A stretch of 64,000 nucleotides of DNA, from NCBI RefSeq assembly GCF_023035675.1, contig NZ_CP073136.1, positions 682,001-746,000 on the forward strand. The letters run 5' to 3'. The number at the start of each line of letters is the position of its first letter. Within the stretch, counting starts at the first letter, position 1. The position numbers were made by a program, and so were the translations under genes. Positions 8,151-19,494 of this stretch are shown here, one piece after another. The stretch comes from Borrelia hermsii DAH. GTDB taxonomy: Bacteria > Spirochaetota > Spirochaetia > Borreliales > Borreliaceae. The notes below the pieces were generated by a model. That model was not told the DNA's origin. It saw only the letters and a program-made list of their open reading frames with translations, and ran no database searches.

Positions 8151-9695
8151 ATGGGGAAATTTTTTGAGAATGCCCAGAAATTTGGGCGTTCTTTTATGTT
8201 GCCTATTGCTATTCTTCCTGCGGCAGGATTATTTTTAGGTGTTGGAGGTGCTCTCTCTAATCCGGCAACTATCAATGCATATTCTTTTTTGAATGTGTTT
8301 TTTATCCAGTCAGTGTTTAATGTAATGCGTACCGCAGGTGCTATTATTTTTGTTAATTTGCCCCCGATATTTGCAATTGGAGTTGCTGTTGGACTTGCAA
8401 AATCAGACAAAGGAACAGCGGGACTTTCTGCCTTTATTGGGTATCTTGTTTTAAATTCTACTATTGGCATTTTAGTTGATATGTTCGGAAAAGCTGAAGA
8501 TCTCTCAAGTGGAGCTGTTGGGGTGATACTTGGGATTAAAACTTTAGAGACAGGCGTTTTTGGTGGGATTATTGTTGGTATTTTGACTTATTATCTTCAC
8601 AATAAGTTTAATAAAATTGAATTTCCAAGAGTTCTTGGATTTTTTTCAGGGTCTAGGTTTATACCAATAGTAGTTTCTTGTTCAAATATTCTTCTTGCTG
8701 TATGTATGTTTATATTTTGGCCGTTCATGCAATCTGGAATTAGCAGAGTGGGTGTATTAGTAGATGCGACAGGATATGTTGGTACTCTTATTTACGGCAT
8801 TTTTTTACGAATGCTCGGTCCTTTTGGACTGCATCATATATTTTATTTGCCTTTTTGGACAACTGGTCTTGGTGGTTCTGAAATTATTAATGGTAAGTTA
8901 GTTGAAGGAACTCAGAACATTTTTTTTGCTGAGCTTGCATCTCAGAGTACTGATAGATTTTTTATTGGAACTAGTCGTTTTATGAGTGGAAGATTTATTA
9001 CTATGATGTTTGGACTACCAGGTGCTGCTCTTGCGCTTTATCGCCTTGCAAAGCCTAGTCAAAAGGCAAAAGTTTTTGGACTTTTGTTTTCATCAGCTTT
9101 AACTTCCTTTTTAACGGGAATTACAGAACCTCTTGAATTTTCTTTTCTTTTTGTAGCACCAGTTCTTTATGTGATTCATGCGGTGTTTGATGGTTTTGCA
9201 TTTATGTTTGCTCATATTCTAGAAATTACAATAGGACAGACTTTTTCTGGAGGATTTATTGATTTTATTCTTTTTGGGATTTTGCAGGGAAATGCAAGAA
9301 CAAATTGGATTTTAGTTCCAATGGTAGGTGTTTTCTGGTTCTTCCTATATTATTTTAGTTTTACTTTTTTAATATCTAAATTTGACTATAAGACCCCTGG
9401 GAGGGAAGATAGTATCAATTCTAATGATGCATTTCTTTCTGTTGCAAATGGAAAGAGAGACAATGTTGCGTCTCAAGTAATTATGGGCCTTGGAGGGTCT
9501 GATAATATTATTGAACTTGATTGTTGCGCCACAAGGCTTAGAGTTACTGTAAAAGATTCTCTGAAAGTTTTAAAAGATACTCTGGAGAATACTGGGGCAA
9601 AGGGAATTATTATCAAGAGTAGTGGCGTACAGGTGATTTATGGTCCTGGAGTTAGTGTGCTTAAAAATGAAATTGAGGAAATTCTTGACAATTAA
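8151..9695 (+). CDS. ptsG: PTS glucose/N-acetylglucosamine-type EIIBC permease
   Basis: 514 residues. Residues 1 to about 410 form the EIIC membrane domain with many hydrophobic segments and the family motif GITEPLEFSF near 325. The C-terminal EIIB domain has the phosphocysteine in DCCATRLRV (Cys near 459). The enzyme imports a hexose while phosphorylating it, using phosphate from a separate EIIA. No EIIA domain is fused here. Its position behind nanE suggests glucose or N-acetylglucosamine. ATG with an AGGAGG-type site. A hairpin terminator follows. Confidence 0.9.
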   Translation: MGKFFENAQKFGRSFMLPIAILPAAGLFLGVGGALSNPATINAYSFLNVFFIQSVFNVMRTAGAIIFVNLPPIFAIGVAVGLAKSDKGTAGLSAFIGYLVLNSTIGILVDMFGKAEDLSSGAVGVILGIKTLETGVFGGIIVGILTYYLHNKFNKIEFPRVLGFFSGSRFIPIVVSCSNILLAVCMFIFWPFMQSGISRVGVLVDATGYVGTLIYGIFLRMLGPFGLHHIFYLPFWTTGLGGSEIINGKLVEGTQNIFFAELASQSTDRFFIGTSRFMSGRFITMMFGLPGAALALYRLAKPSQKAKVFGLLFSSALTSFLTGITEPLEFSFLFVAPVLYVIHAVFDGFAFMFAHILEITIGQTFSGGFIDFILFGILQGNARTNWILVPMVGVFWFFLYYFSFTFLISKFDYKTPGREDSINSNDAFLSVANGKRDNVASQVIMGLGGSDNIIELDCCATRLRVTVKDSLKVLKDTLENTGAKGIIIKSSGVQVIYGPGVSVLKNEIEEILDN

Positions 9696-9716
9696 TACTG
9701 AATTGAATTCTTTAAG

Positions 9717-9742
9717 AAGTGATATGCTTTTGCATATCACTT
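9717..9742. terminator. terminator between ptsG and the convergent hydrolase
   Basis: An 11-bp perfect stem, AAGTGATATGC (9717-9727) and GCATATCACTT (9732-9742), with a TTTT loop, followed on the plus strand by GCTTTTTATGTTTTT. It overlaps the last codons of the minus-strand hydrolase gene, so it serves ptsG and may be used in both directions. Confidence 0.8.
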
Positions 9743-10720
9743 GCTTTTTATGTTTTTAATAAAATCAACTGCGTACTTTGTTAAATAAGATGTATTTTGA
9801 GCACTTCTGTAGCTATGATTACCGACAGAAACATGAGAGTGAAGACTTTCAATAAGCATTATCGGTATTGTTTTTTTATGCCCTCCATATTCACTTATGA
9901 ATTTATTTATTTCATTAGAGTCTACTGTAGGATCGTTTGGTGAGTAAGCTATTGTTAGTGGAATTTTTATATTATCAAAACCATTATCATTAATTAATTT
10001 AACAAGACCCATCATTGAAATTATTGAATCGACTTGTCGTATTGGCGAATAGAATGTTGTGACCTCTTCGTATTCTGTTCTTTTATTTTGTCTTATTTCA
10101 AGTGAATTATAGCCACCTGTTATAAGGTAGGCAATTTGACGTCCCCAAGGATAGTAAATTAAGCTTGTTCTTTTATCTTTAGGATAGATATTGGGCGATA
10201 TTAAGACGGCAGAGTATATTTTGTTTGGGTAGTTTTTTAATGCCCAAATAGTGCAAGCTCCACCATTTGATGTCCCAATGATTATTAATTTTTCTCCTAT
10301 TGATTGCCCAATTTGAATAGCCTCATCAATATCTCTTAACCAGTCTTGAGTGTTAACACCTTTAAATGCGTCTTTGTTGTTAATTCCGTGCCCTTTAAGT
10401 CTTGTAAAGAAGATATTTGCGTTTAATGCTTTGGCTATATTGTTTGGAATGGGATAAATTTCATTTTTAGATGCCCCAAAGCCATGAATATATACTACGG
10501 CGTATTCTGTTCTTTTTTGAGCCTCGTTCCATATGATTTCTTTTTTTGTATTTGCTTCTAGATTAAACTTGGATTCCTCAATTAGTAAATATTGATCAAT
10601 CTCTTCAAGTTTATTGGGAATTTTGGTCTTTGCAAATTCATTTCTAACTTTCATTTTTGGACCTACTACTATTAAAAGAAGTAAGAATATAAAGATAAAA
10701 ATAGAGTTTTTTATGTGCAT
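9737..10720 (-). CDS. alpha/beta hydrolase, lipase-like (BB0646 type)
   Basis: 327 residues. An N-terminal hydrophobic segment (residues about 5-20) should anchor or export it. The alpha/beta-hydrolase core shows an oxyanion region YIHGFGASKNE and the nucleophile elbow GTSNGG, followed by an acidic residue in SPNDPTVDS and the histidine in ESLHSHVS, which together give a plausible Ser-Asp-His triad. The B. burgdorferi orthologue next to bosR has been reported as a lipase that matters for virulence. I chose the ATG at 10720 because AAAGGA lies 7 bases upstream. A start at 10846 would overlap bosR by 113 bases and adds a poor N-terminus. It lies 13 bases after bosR and is probably cotranscribed with it. 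Confidence 0.85.
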   Translation of the reverse strand: MHIKNSIFIFIFLLLLIVVGPKMKVRNEFAKTKIPNKLEEIDQYLLIEESKFNLEANTKKEIIWNEAQKRTEYAVVYIHGFGASKNEIYPIPNNIAKALNANIFFTRLKGHGINNKDAFKGVNTQDWLRDIDEAIQIGQSIGEKLIIIGTSNGGACTIWALKNYPNKIYSAVLISPNIYPKDKRTSLIYYPWGRQIAYLITGGYNSLEIRQNKRTEYEEVTTFYSPIRQVDSIISMMGLVKLINDNGFDNIKIPLTIAYSPNDPTVDSNEINKFISEYGGHKKTIPIMLIESLHSHVSVGNHSYRSAQNTSYLTKYAVDFIKNIKSK

Positions 10721-10733
10721 ATATTGTTTTCCT

Positions 10734-11252
10734 TTAATTATTTTCATCATCAATATTAGATTTTTCATCTTTAGATTGTTGATAACAATTGTTACATGAG
10801 CCTGAATAAATAATTTCAATAGATTTGGTTTTCCATTCTTCTCCAAGTTTGTCTTTCAGAATATCTTTAATGTCATCAAGTTGGATGGGATAAACTTGAT
10901 TGCATTTGTTGCATTTAAAGTGAGCTATTGTAGAAGTCAAACTTAGATAAAATCTTGTTTCTTTTTGATCGGTTGTTTTTATATCTTTAAGAATATTACG
11001 TTCTTTCAAGATGTTTAATGTGTTATACACCGTTGCTTTTGATAGGCTTGGTATTTCTTTTATTAATTTGTTGTAAATCTCTTTTGCTGTAAAATATTCT
11101 TTTGGATTTGAGGCAATGTGTAAAATTATTCTATTTCTTGAATGTGAGGCTTTCATGCCCAACTCTGTTGTTAATGATTTTAGCAAGATAGGGTCATTAG
11201 TAATTCCGACTTTTTCTAAAGTGGAATGTACCTCTATTGTATTGTTGTTCAT
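10734..11252 (-). CDS. bosR: Fur/PerR-family regulator BosR
   Basis: 172 residues of the Fur superfamily: a winged-helix domain in the first 90 residues (YFTAKEIYNKL, SKATVYNTLNIL) and a dimerisation domain with two CXXC pairs, FKCNKC near 125 and GSCNNC near 155, that hold structural zinc. In B. burgdorferi BosR controls the oxidative stress response, including napA, and works with RpoN-RpoS in host adaptation. The gene precedes the lipase-like hydrolase in one transcript. A 7-1-7 palindrome at 56034-56048 before napA is a candidate target. Confidence 0.93.
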   Translation of the reverse strand: MNNNTIEVHSTLEKVGITNDPILLKSLTTELGMKASHSRNRIILHIASNPKEYFTAKEIYNKLIKEIPSLSKATVYNTLNILKERNILKDIKTTDQKETRFYLSLTSTIAHFKCNKCNQVYPIQLDDIKDILKDKLGEEWKTKSIEIIYSGSCNNCYQQSKDEKSNIDDENN

Positions 11253-11343
11253 ATATCATACCCTTTATTATTTAAGATTAAGTACTTTAATGTCCTTATA
11301 GAAATAATTTTATAACGGTTTATTAATATTTTGCTACTGATAG

Positions 11344-13035
11344 CTATTTATTTTCATTTTTTTTTATATTTGGGTAAAAAAGTAAGGTTTTTATTTTTGA
11401 GTTTATCTTTATTTTATTATCAAAATTATTATTAATTGGGATTAATAGCAAGTTTAAACTCAAAGAATAATTTTGCAAATCTTCAGCTTTTACTGTATTG
11501 TAAGATCCTCCTATATTTAAAATAAACCATCTCTTAAAGCCTCTTTTTGAGATTTTATAATTGATCGTGTATATAATATGTTTTTCGATATTTAAGAAAC
11601 TGATGAAGAAATTACTATTTTGATCGTTTCCTTTAGATATTAAGAATTCTGTGCCATTGATGTATCCTTTTATATCTTTTTTTGTTTCAATAATTTTTTC
11701 ATAAGTATCAGAATCATTGTATCTTGCAGTAATTTTTAAGTTTGTTCCTTTCTCAACTTCGAAAATGGGTATCTCTAGACTTGAATATTCAAGCAAATAA
11801 TTTGTGTTACTTATCTTTGGGCTTTTATTATTGCAAGTTATAGCAGAAGGCCATGCTATTTTAATCGATATAAAAAAACCTGCAAGGCTTTCGTCTAGAA
11901 AGAAATCAATTATTGATTTTTCTTTTTCATTGAAATTTAAGTATTGTCTAATTCCTACAATTTTCTCATTTGAGAATGAAAATGAACTTTCAATAGTTGG
12001 TTCTATAACTATTTCTTTTTTCGATAAGACCTTAATGTAAGTTCTGCAAAAATCTAAAAATTCAACTTTTCTCTCTTTATATTTGATCTTATTTAGTTTG
12101 CCTTCTTCAAACTTCACATGATATTTTTCATGAGATAGCGTAAAATTGCCTTCCATGTTGTATTCAAGATTTTTACTTGTAATAGGTTCTAGATTGGTTA
12201 AGTGATATTCAAAATTTTTATTAACTAAAAATTCTTTTAAAGAAGTTTCATTTACTTGATATTCTTTTAGTCTTTTGTTTTGAAATTGCAGTATTAGTGC
12301 TTGTTCTTTTAATGAGTTAAACTCTGGGATTTCTAAGAGCTCTGTGGTTATTTTTTTGCCTTCTAGATTTTGTATCTTAATACTGTAAAAGTTTGCATCT
12401 AGTTCTTTTAAAGACAGTAAAAAGTTCTTTAATTCTTGATTGTTATAAATGTCTTTAATTTCATGAAAGTAAATAAGCGTATCTATATTTTGCTTTTTTG
12501 TTTCAGGTTCTTGGATTTCTGAGAGTAATTGACAATTATTTTTATAGAAAACTAAATATTTTTTATTATTTTTTGCAATTCTTATTCCTTCTATGTAGTT
12601 AAAATTAAGGTTTCTATATAGTTCAAGCACTCTCTTCCTTGATTTTTCCATATTGTATACGTAAAATGTATGTGGATTATCTTTAAATAAATCTTTATAT
12701 CCACTTTTAAATGGGTTCTTTAAAGCCCAGTATAAATCTACATGTATTTCATCATGTAACATGTACTCATGAGGACTGCCGCTGTACGTGCTTGGAATGT
12801 AAATATCTTCATTATTTTTAAGTCTCTTAAGAAACCATTCATTTAATTCTGAATTTAATTTTAAAATTTCAAAAAAGTATGTTGGGAATGTCCAATGTAT
12901 CTTATAGCTTAAATTTTTGTTTTCAATTAAATATTTGGTATTTGATAAAATGGAATATAATTTACTCTCAGCAAATGCAGTTATTGAAATGATAACAATA
13001 TAAGTTCTTGAGTTTCTAAATTTTCTAAACATCAT
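11344..13035 (-). CDS. conserved protein of unknown function (BB0648 position)
   Basis: 563 residues. I do not recognise a family. From memory, orthologues at this position have been labelled putative serine/threonine kinase, but I find no glycine-rich loop, VAxK lysine, HRD or DFG motif, so that label is not supported here. A short N-terminal hydrophobic segment (TYIVIISITAFA, residues 11-22) may be a signal or anchor. The first 200 residues have the look of an enzyme domain (IPSTYSGSPHEYMLHDE, then DLYWALKNP); the rest is charged and beta-rich. The start ATGATG has only a weak ribosome-binding site. It stands alone between bosR and groEL. Confidence 0.6.
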   Translation of the reverse strand: MMFRKFRNSRTYIVIISITAFAESKLYSILSNTKYLIENKNLSYKIHWTFPTYFFEILKLNSELNEWFLKRLKNNEDIYIPSTYSGSPHEYMLHDEIHVDLYWALKNPFKSGYKDLFKDNPHTFYVYNMEKSRKRVLELYRNLNFNYIEGIRIAKNNKKYLVFYKNNCQLLSEIQEPETKKQNIDTLIYFHEIKDIYNNQELKNFLLSLKELDANFYSIKIQNLEGKKITTELLEIPEFNSLKEQALILQFQNKRLKEYQVNETSLKEFLVNKNFEYHLTNLEPITSKNLEYNMEGNFTLSHEKYHVKFEEGKLNKIKYKERKVEFLDFCRTYIKVLSKKEIVIEPTIESSFSFSNEKIVGIRQYLNFNEKEKSIIDFFLDESLAGFFISIKIAWPSAITCNNKSPKISNTNYLLEYSSLEIPIFEVEKGTNLKITARYNDSDTYEKIIETKKDIKGYINGTEFLISKGNDQNSNFFISFLNIEKHIIYTINYKISKRGFKRWFILNIGGSYNTVKAEDLQNYSLSLNLLLIPINNNFDNKIKINSKIKTLLFYPNIKKNENK

Positions 13036-13135
13036 AAAAGATCTTTACATAAGTATATATTAGATTAGTATAAATGGTATTGATTTTACAGTAAATTACT
13101 GCAAAGAGGTTTCTTGATTTTTATGTTATTTTGGC

Positions 13136-13164
13136 TTGATTAATGAATAAAAAAAAATTATATT
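13136..13164 (+). promoter_or_regulatory. candidate groEL promoter
   Basis: -35 TTGATT (13136-13141), 17-base spacer and -10 TATATT (13159-13164). It would give a leader of about 85 bases. I see no CIRCE palindrome in the leader, so HrcA control is not indicated. Confidence 0.5.
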
Positions 13165-13215
13165 TTTATAGTGATCTGTATGAAGTTCATGCTAACTTTA
13201 TGATGTGCTATTTAA

Positions 13216-14892
<1,677 letters not shown>

Positions 14893-14952
14893 GTTAGTCT
14901 TACTTGCAGATTTTTCATTTATGAGGATTTATATTGTGCTAAGGAGCTAGAT

Positions 14953-15249
14953 TTGAGTGAAAATGAGTTTGTCTTTTGCATAGGTTATGATGGTTCTAAG
15001 GCAATAATAGATAAAGAGCTTTTAAGCCAGCATAAAGGTAAGAGCGCAGAAGAACTTTTTGAACTTGGGTTTTATAGAAGTGCTTTTAGCAAGGCTCTTT
15101 ATAGAAAAGATAATACTCTTATTGAGTATTTAATTGATAGGTATAATAAAATTAGCAAATCTAGTTATAGTAAAAAAGAGGAGCTTGAGCTCCTCTTTGG
15201 GGTAGTTTATCCGGATGATATTGCTAGTACAAAAGCGACTTATGTTTAA
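14953..15249 (+). CDS. conserved hypothetical protein
   Basis: 98 residues, soluble, rich in charged residues. I do not recognise a family. The start is TTG, supported by AAGGAG 6 bases upstream. It lies between groEL (60 bases) and yajC (15 bases), so it is probably cotranscribed with one or both. The middle (KSAEELFELGFYRSAFSKAL) is likely helical. No signal peptide or metal motif. Confidence 0.75.
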   Translation: MSENEFVFCIGYDGSKAIIDKELLSQHKGKSAEELFELGFYRSAFSKALYRKDNTLIEYLIDRYNKISKSSYSKKEELELLFGVVYPDDIASTKATYV

Positions 15250-15264
15250 AAGTTAGGAAATTTT

Positions 15265-15573
15265 ATGTTTTTATTGCAAGATTTTAGCCATAGTAGTAGT
15301 TTTTTTAGGAGTTTATTGGTTTTTATTCCTGTAATTGCTATATTTTGGTTTTTAGTAATATCACCTCAGCGTAAAGAAGAGAAGAAAAAAAAGGATATGA
15401 TCAAAAACCTTAAAAAGGGAGATAAGGTCTTAACTATAGGTGGAATTTTTGGGGTTATTAAGAAGGTTAGTGATTCTGAGGTTGTGCTTGAGCTTAGTCC
15501 AACTTCTGAGGCAAAATTTATAAAAAGTTCAGTTGAAAAGGTTATTTTTGACGAAATTAAAAACAAAAATTAA
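15265..15573 (+). CDS. yajC: preprotein translocase accessory subunit YajC
   Basis: 102 residues with one N-terminal membrane helix (residues 15-33) followed by the YajC signature ISPQRKEEKKKKDMIKNL and a small beta domain with GDKVLTIGGIFG. YajC associates with SecD and SecF in the inner membrane and assists Sec export. It lies immediately upstream of secD-secF, the usual order. Confidence 0.93.
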   Translation: MFLLQDFSHSSSFFRSLLVFIPVIAIFWFLVISPQRKEEKKKKDMIKNLKKGDKVLTIGGIFGVIKKVSDSEVVLELSPTSEAKFIKSSVEKVIFDEIKNKN

Positions 15574-15664
15574 GGTGTTAGAAGCAAATTAATATATGAC
15601 TATTAAATTAAATATTAATTTAGCATAATGTTTAATTTAGATTAACTTAATAAGGGTGCTATTT

Positions 15665-17428
15665 ATGAATAAAGTCTCTAAATTTATATTAATACTATTT
15701 GTGACATCATTTGCTTATCTTTTAATATTTCCTACTCTAAAGTGGTATTTTTTTACTAATGATGGGGATAGGAAAATTAGTTCGTATTCAAAAGAGGCTT
15801 TAAGGGATTATTCTAAGAGTAAGGCCTTGAGTTCTCTTGTAAAACTTAGGGAATTGTATCAAAGAGATCCCAATGCTCAAATTCCAGATGATTTGAAATA
15901 TTTAATTCCAGTTGCTAAGAATAACTATAGAATTTATGGAAAAGAGCCTCCCAAATTCTTTAATAATGTAAAAGTCTTAAGAGATGGATTTTTAACAGAT
16001 TCTGATATTGAAGAGCTTAGTCTTGAAATTTATAGGTATTATGAAGATATAAAGAGGAATAAAAGCAAAATAATACAACTTGGACTTGATTTGTCTGGGG
16101 GAATGAGTATTACTATTTCTCTTGATTACTCAGGGCTTGAGCAGAAATTAGGGAGAACTTTGAGTGCTCTAGAAAGGGAGGAAGCTCTTGGGCGTACAAT
16201 TCAGATACTTAAAGAGAGGGTAGACACCTTTGGGCTTACAGAGCCTAAGATTACAAGAGAAGCAGGTGGGAATAAGATTTTCTTAGATATTCCTGGAGAA
16301 AAGGACGAGAAGCGAGTTGATTCTCTTTTAAGTGGTAGAGGCAATTTAACCTTTTATGTGGTTGATAATGATGCTACCTCTGTGCTTAATGCTAAAATAC
16401 TAGAAGCTGGACCTCTTTATTCGATTTCTGATATTAAGAGTAGCATGGGGCTTGGAGATAATAAGGAAATTTTTCCATGGTATGTTAAGGATTCTTATGG
16501 TATTGATGATGAATCTAGTGTTCATTATTATGTTGTTGATTCTAGTGTTGAGAGTTCTTTTGATGGCTCCCATATTAAGGATGCTGGGGTTTTAAATGAT
16601 CACAAAACAGGTAGGGATATAGTTACGTTTAATTTAGATAATGAGGGAAGTGAAAAATTTTTTGTCTTTACTCAAAAGAACATTGGCAAGGCTTTAGCGG
16701 TGGTTATGGAAGGAAAAATTAAATCAGTGGCTAATATTAGTCATGCTATTGCTGGAGGAAATGTTTCAATTCAGGGAGATTCTTTTGATAAAAGGGAAGC
16801 TAATGAGCTTGCACTTGTTTTTAAAACAGCAGCTTTTCCAGTTGAAATAAAGATAGATGACCTAAGAGTTATTGGACCTACTATGGGAGAGAAGACAATT
16901 GCACTTGGAATAAAAGCATCTCTTCTTGCACTTGTTTTAGTTTTTTTATTTATGTTGGCATATTACAAGATGAGTGGTTTTGTAGCGGGATTTTCATTGG
17001 TTATTTATAATCTATTTTTAATATTGGCAATTCTCTCGGCATTTAACTTTACTTTGACTCTTACAAGTATTGCAGGTCTTGTATTAACTATGGGCATGGC
17101 TGTTGATATTAATATAGTTATTTATGAGCGAATTAAGGAAGAGATTAGAAATGGGCGAAAATTTGGGAGAGCATTTGAGGATGGATTTAAAAAAGCTTTT
17201 TGGGCAATAATGGATTCAAATGTTACAACATTTATTGCTGTGCTTTTTTTAACTCTTCTCGGAACTGGAACTATTCAAGGTTTTGCGTGGTCTTTGTCTA
17301 TAGGGATTGTGGCATCACTTTTTAGTAGTTTAATCTTTTCAAGGTTTATTTTAGAAGTTATTATATCTTTAAGTAAAAGCAAATGTGTAAGTATCTCTTG
17401 GAGTTCAAATTATGCAAAAAGTGTTTAA
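15665..17428 (+). CDS. secD: protein translocase subunit SecD
   Basis: 587 residues. Membrane helix at 7-25, then the large periplasmic P1 head with LGLDLSGGMSITI near 140, then five C-terminal membrane helices starting with the conserved GPTMGE motif and including the MAVDINIVIYERIKEE segment, an RND-type proton-path region. With SecF it uses the proton gradient to help release exported proteins. The ATG at 15665 has AAGGGTG upstream; a GTG 9 bases earlier is less likely. Overlaps secF by 17 bases. Confidence 0.95.
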   Translation: MNKVSKFILILFVTSFAYLLIFPTLKWYFFTNDGDRKISSYSKEALRDYSKSKALSSLVKLRELYQRDPNAQIPDDLKYLIPVAKNNYRIYGKEPPKFFNNVKVLRDGFLTDSDIEELSLEIYRYYEDIKRNKSKIIQLGLDLSGGMSITISLDYSGLEQKLGRTLSALEREEALGRTIQILKERVDTFGLTEPKITREAGGNKIFLDIPGEKDEKRVDSLLSGRGNLTFYVVDNDATSVLNAKILEAGPLYSISDIKSSMGLGDNKEIFPWYVKDSYGIDDESSVHYYVVDSSVESSFDGSHIKDAGVLNDHKTGRDIVTFNLDNEGSEKFFVFTQKNIGKALAVVMEGKIKSVANISHAIAGGNVSIQGDSFDKREANELALVFKTAAFPVEIKIDDLRVIGPTMGEKTIALGIKASLLALVLVFLFMLAYYKMSGFVAGFSLVIYNLFLILAILSAFNFTLTLTSIAGLVLTMGMAVDINIVIYERIKEEIRNGRKFGRAFEDGFKKAFWAIMDSNVTTFIAVLFLTLLGTGTIQGFAWSLSIGIVASLFSSLIFSRFILEVIISLSKSKCVSISWSSNYAKSV

Positions 17429-18311
17429 TTTTTTAAAATATGGAAATAAAGCTATAATAGTTAGTATTTGTATGATTTTTTCGGGCTTTATTTACACTTT
17501 TATGTATCATGATGGTTATAATTGGGGAATAGACTTTTCTTCAGGGGTTAATATTAATTTTGTAATAGATAAAGCAGGTATTAAAGATTATGATATGCAA
17601 AAGGTGCTCTTTCCAGTTTATAAAACATTTGATGTTAATGAAATTATTTCAAGTGATGCTTCTAAGAGCCATTTTTCTATTATAGTTAAGTCAGACATTA
17701 CTGATTATACTTTAAAAAAAGAAATTCACACTACATTAATCGATAAGTTGAATGCTGAATTTGGTGTTAATGTTGAAATTCTTGATTCTTATTTTATTGA
17801 TTCGAATTTTTCATCTATTTTAAGGACAAAATCAATGTTATTGGTTTGTTTAACATTTGCACTTATTTTAGTTTATGTGGCATTGAGATTTAGGTTAAGT
17901 TATGCTGTTGCATCAATATTTGCAACGATTCATGATATACTTTTTGTGGTTGCTTTTTTAGGGGTATTTAGAATAGAGATAAATAGTTCAATAATTGTTT
18001 CTATATTGACAATTATTGGGTATTCTTTAAATGATACGATAATTATTTTTGATAGGATTAGAGAAAATTCTAGGAATATGACAGATACTTCATTTTTAAA
18101 TGTTTTAAATTTAAGCATTAGGCAAACTTTATCAAGAACTATTTTGACATCTATTACGACGTTTGTTGCTGTGCTTTCTATTTATGTGTTTACTGATGGT
18201 GCTATTAAGGATTTTTCTTTAATATTTATGGTAGGTGTTGTTGTTGGTACTTATTCTTCAATTTTTATAGCTTCTCCTATTCTTTTAAGTTGTTATAAAA
18301 AAATTAAATAG
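17412..18311 (+). CDS. secF: protein translocase subunit SecF
   Basis: 299 residues. It has an N-terminal membrane helix, the GIDFSSG motif near residue 43, a short periplasmic loop, and five membrane helices with GYSLNDTIIIFDRIREN near 205, the SecF counterpart of the SecD proton-path helix. Its start overlaps the end of secD, pointing to coupled translation and equal amounts of both subunits. Confidence 0.95.
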   Translation: MQKVFNFLKYGNKAIIVSICMIFSGFIYTFMYHDGYNWGIDFSSGVNINFVIDKAGIKDYDMQKVLFPVYKTFDVNEIISSDASKSHFSIIVKSDITDYTLKKEIHTTLIDKLNAEFGVNVEILDSYFIDSNFSSILRTKSMLLVCLTFALILVYVALRFRLSYAVASIFATIHDILFVVAFLGVFRIEINSSIIVSILTIIGYSLNDTIIIFDRIRENSRNMTDTSFLNVLNLSIRQTLSRTILTSITTFVAVLSIYVFTDGAIKDFSLIFMVGVVVGTYSSIFIASPILLSCYKKIK

Positions 18312-18334
18312 ATGTTTTGTTATAATATTATGAT

Positions 18335-19489
18335 ATGAAGTTTTTTGATTTTGGTTCATTAGGATTTTATAGGTTTTTTGATTTTCAGAAACATCTAAAT
18401 TTTAGTATTTTTAGGTATAGTTTAATAAATTACTATTCTTATAAAGAACAGTCAAATCTTATTAATGATGCCAATTTGCTTAAATGTAAGATTGTCTTTT
18501 TAGATAAGACTCATAAGGATATTGCTAATATTGCTAGTGCTTCTTCTTCAAAGTTAAATGATAATTTAAATGTTAATAAAAAGGTGTTTTGCGATGTTTT
18601 AAATACTATTAAAAATTTGATAAAAAAGTATCATCCAGAATCAGAATTTCTAGACTTAGAATGCGATGTACTTTTAAATAATGAAGATATTTTTAATAGA
18701 TTTTTAGATAAACTTAGATATTTGAATTTTAGAGTAGATCTTAAAAAAAAGATTGAAGAATTTGACAGTAAAAATAAGACCCCATACTCTTGTATAAAAA
18801 TTGCCACTTTTTTTATTAAAGAAGAGTTTTTAGAAAGACTGGCAAACTCAATTGATTTCTTTTCTAATGAAGCTAATAATAATAGCCTGGATTTGATCAA
18901 TAAAGAAATTGATGAGTATTGTGGAAAGGTGGAACAGGTAAAAGTAAGCGAGAATATTAAAGATACACATAAAAAATTTGTTATAGAATATGCCAAAGAA
19001 AGAATATCAAAAATTATGAAAGAGCATAGTCTTGATATATCTAAGTTGCTTATTAAAATTTCTCTCCTAGATATTACTATTCAGTGTTTTGAGAGTTATT
19101 ATTTGAATTTATTAGAGACTCTCAATATCCTTTTGTCAATAAGTAATATTATTGATATTGGCTTAGATGAATTACCTGATGCTATTTTTAATGAGTGGAA
19201 TGAATTTATTTATTTGCGCAGGAAAGAGTTTCAAAAACTTGTTTTAATATCAGATTATGTTTTTCAAAAAAGGATAATATCTACTATAAATTCTGGGGGT
19301 TGGAAATTTACTTTCTTTAGTCTTTCGCCCCGTCAAGGTGATATTATTCAATTTGCAGTGGATATTAATAAAAATTTTAATAATATCGAGGATGGAATTA
19401 AGGAATATGAACTTAAAATAAATAGGCTTAATGATCTCAAGCTTGATTGGGAGAAAAGCTTAAAAAATTTTGAACATTTATTTGTTTAA
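18335..19489 (+). CDS. conserved protein of unknown function
   Basis: 384 residues, no signal peptide or membrane helix, strongly charged and mainly helical by composition, with heptad-like stretches near 160-240 and at the C-terminus. I recognise no family. It follows secF by 23 bases and is probably in the same transcript, then meets the convergent dnaJ-like gene with 5 bases between stops. Nothing in the sequence links it to secretion beyond position. Confidence 0.75.
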   Translation: MKFFDFGSLGFYRFFDFQKHLNFSIFRYSLINYYSYKEQSNLINDANLLKCKIVFLDKTHKDIANIASASSSKLNDNLNVNKKVFCDVLNTIKNLIKKYHPESEFLDLECDVLLNNEDIFNRFLDKLRYLNFRVDLKKKIEEFDSKNKTPYSCIKIATFFIKEEFLERLANSIDFFSNEANNNSLDLINKEIDEYCGKVEQVKVSENIKDTHKKFVIEYAKERISKIMKEHSLDISKLLIKISLLDITIQCFESYYLNLLETLNILLSISNIIDIGLDELPDAIFNEWNEFIYLRRKEFQKLVLISDYVFQKRIISTINSGGWKFTFFSLSPRQGDIIQFAVDINKNFNNIEDGIKEYELKINRLNDLKLDWEKSLKNFEHLFV

Positions 19490-19494
19490 AATCC

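Noticed and set aside
10721-10846. N-terminal extension of the lipase-like hydrolase
   Set aside because: It overlaps bosR in another frame, lacks a ribosome-binding site and hides a normal signal or anchor start at 10720.
15604-15613. TAAATTAAAT upstream of secD, identical to a reported BosR-binding decamer
   Set aside because: In DNA this AT-rich such a 10-mer is expected a few times by chance in 64 kb, and secD has no link to BosR.
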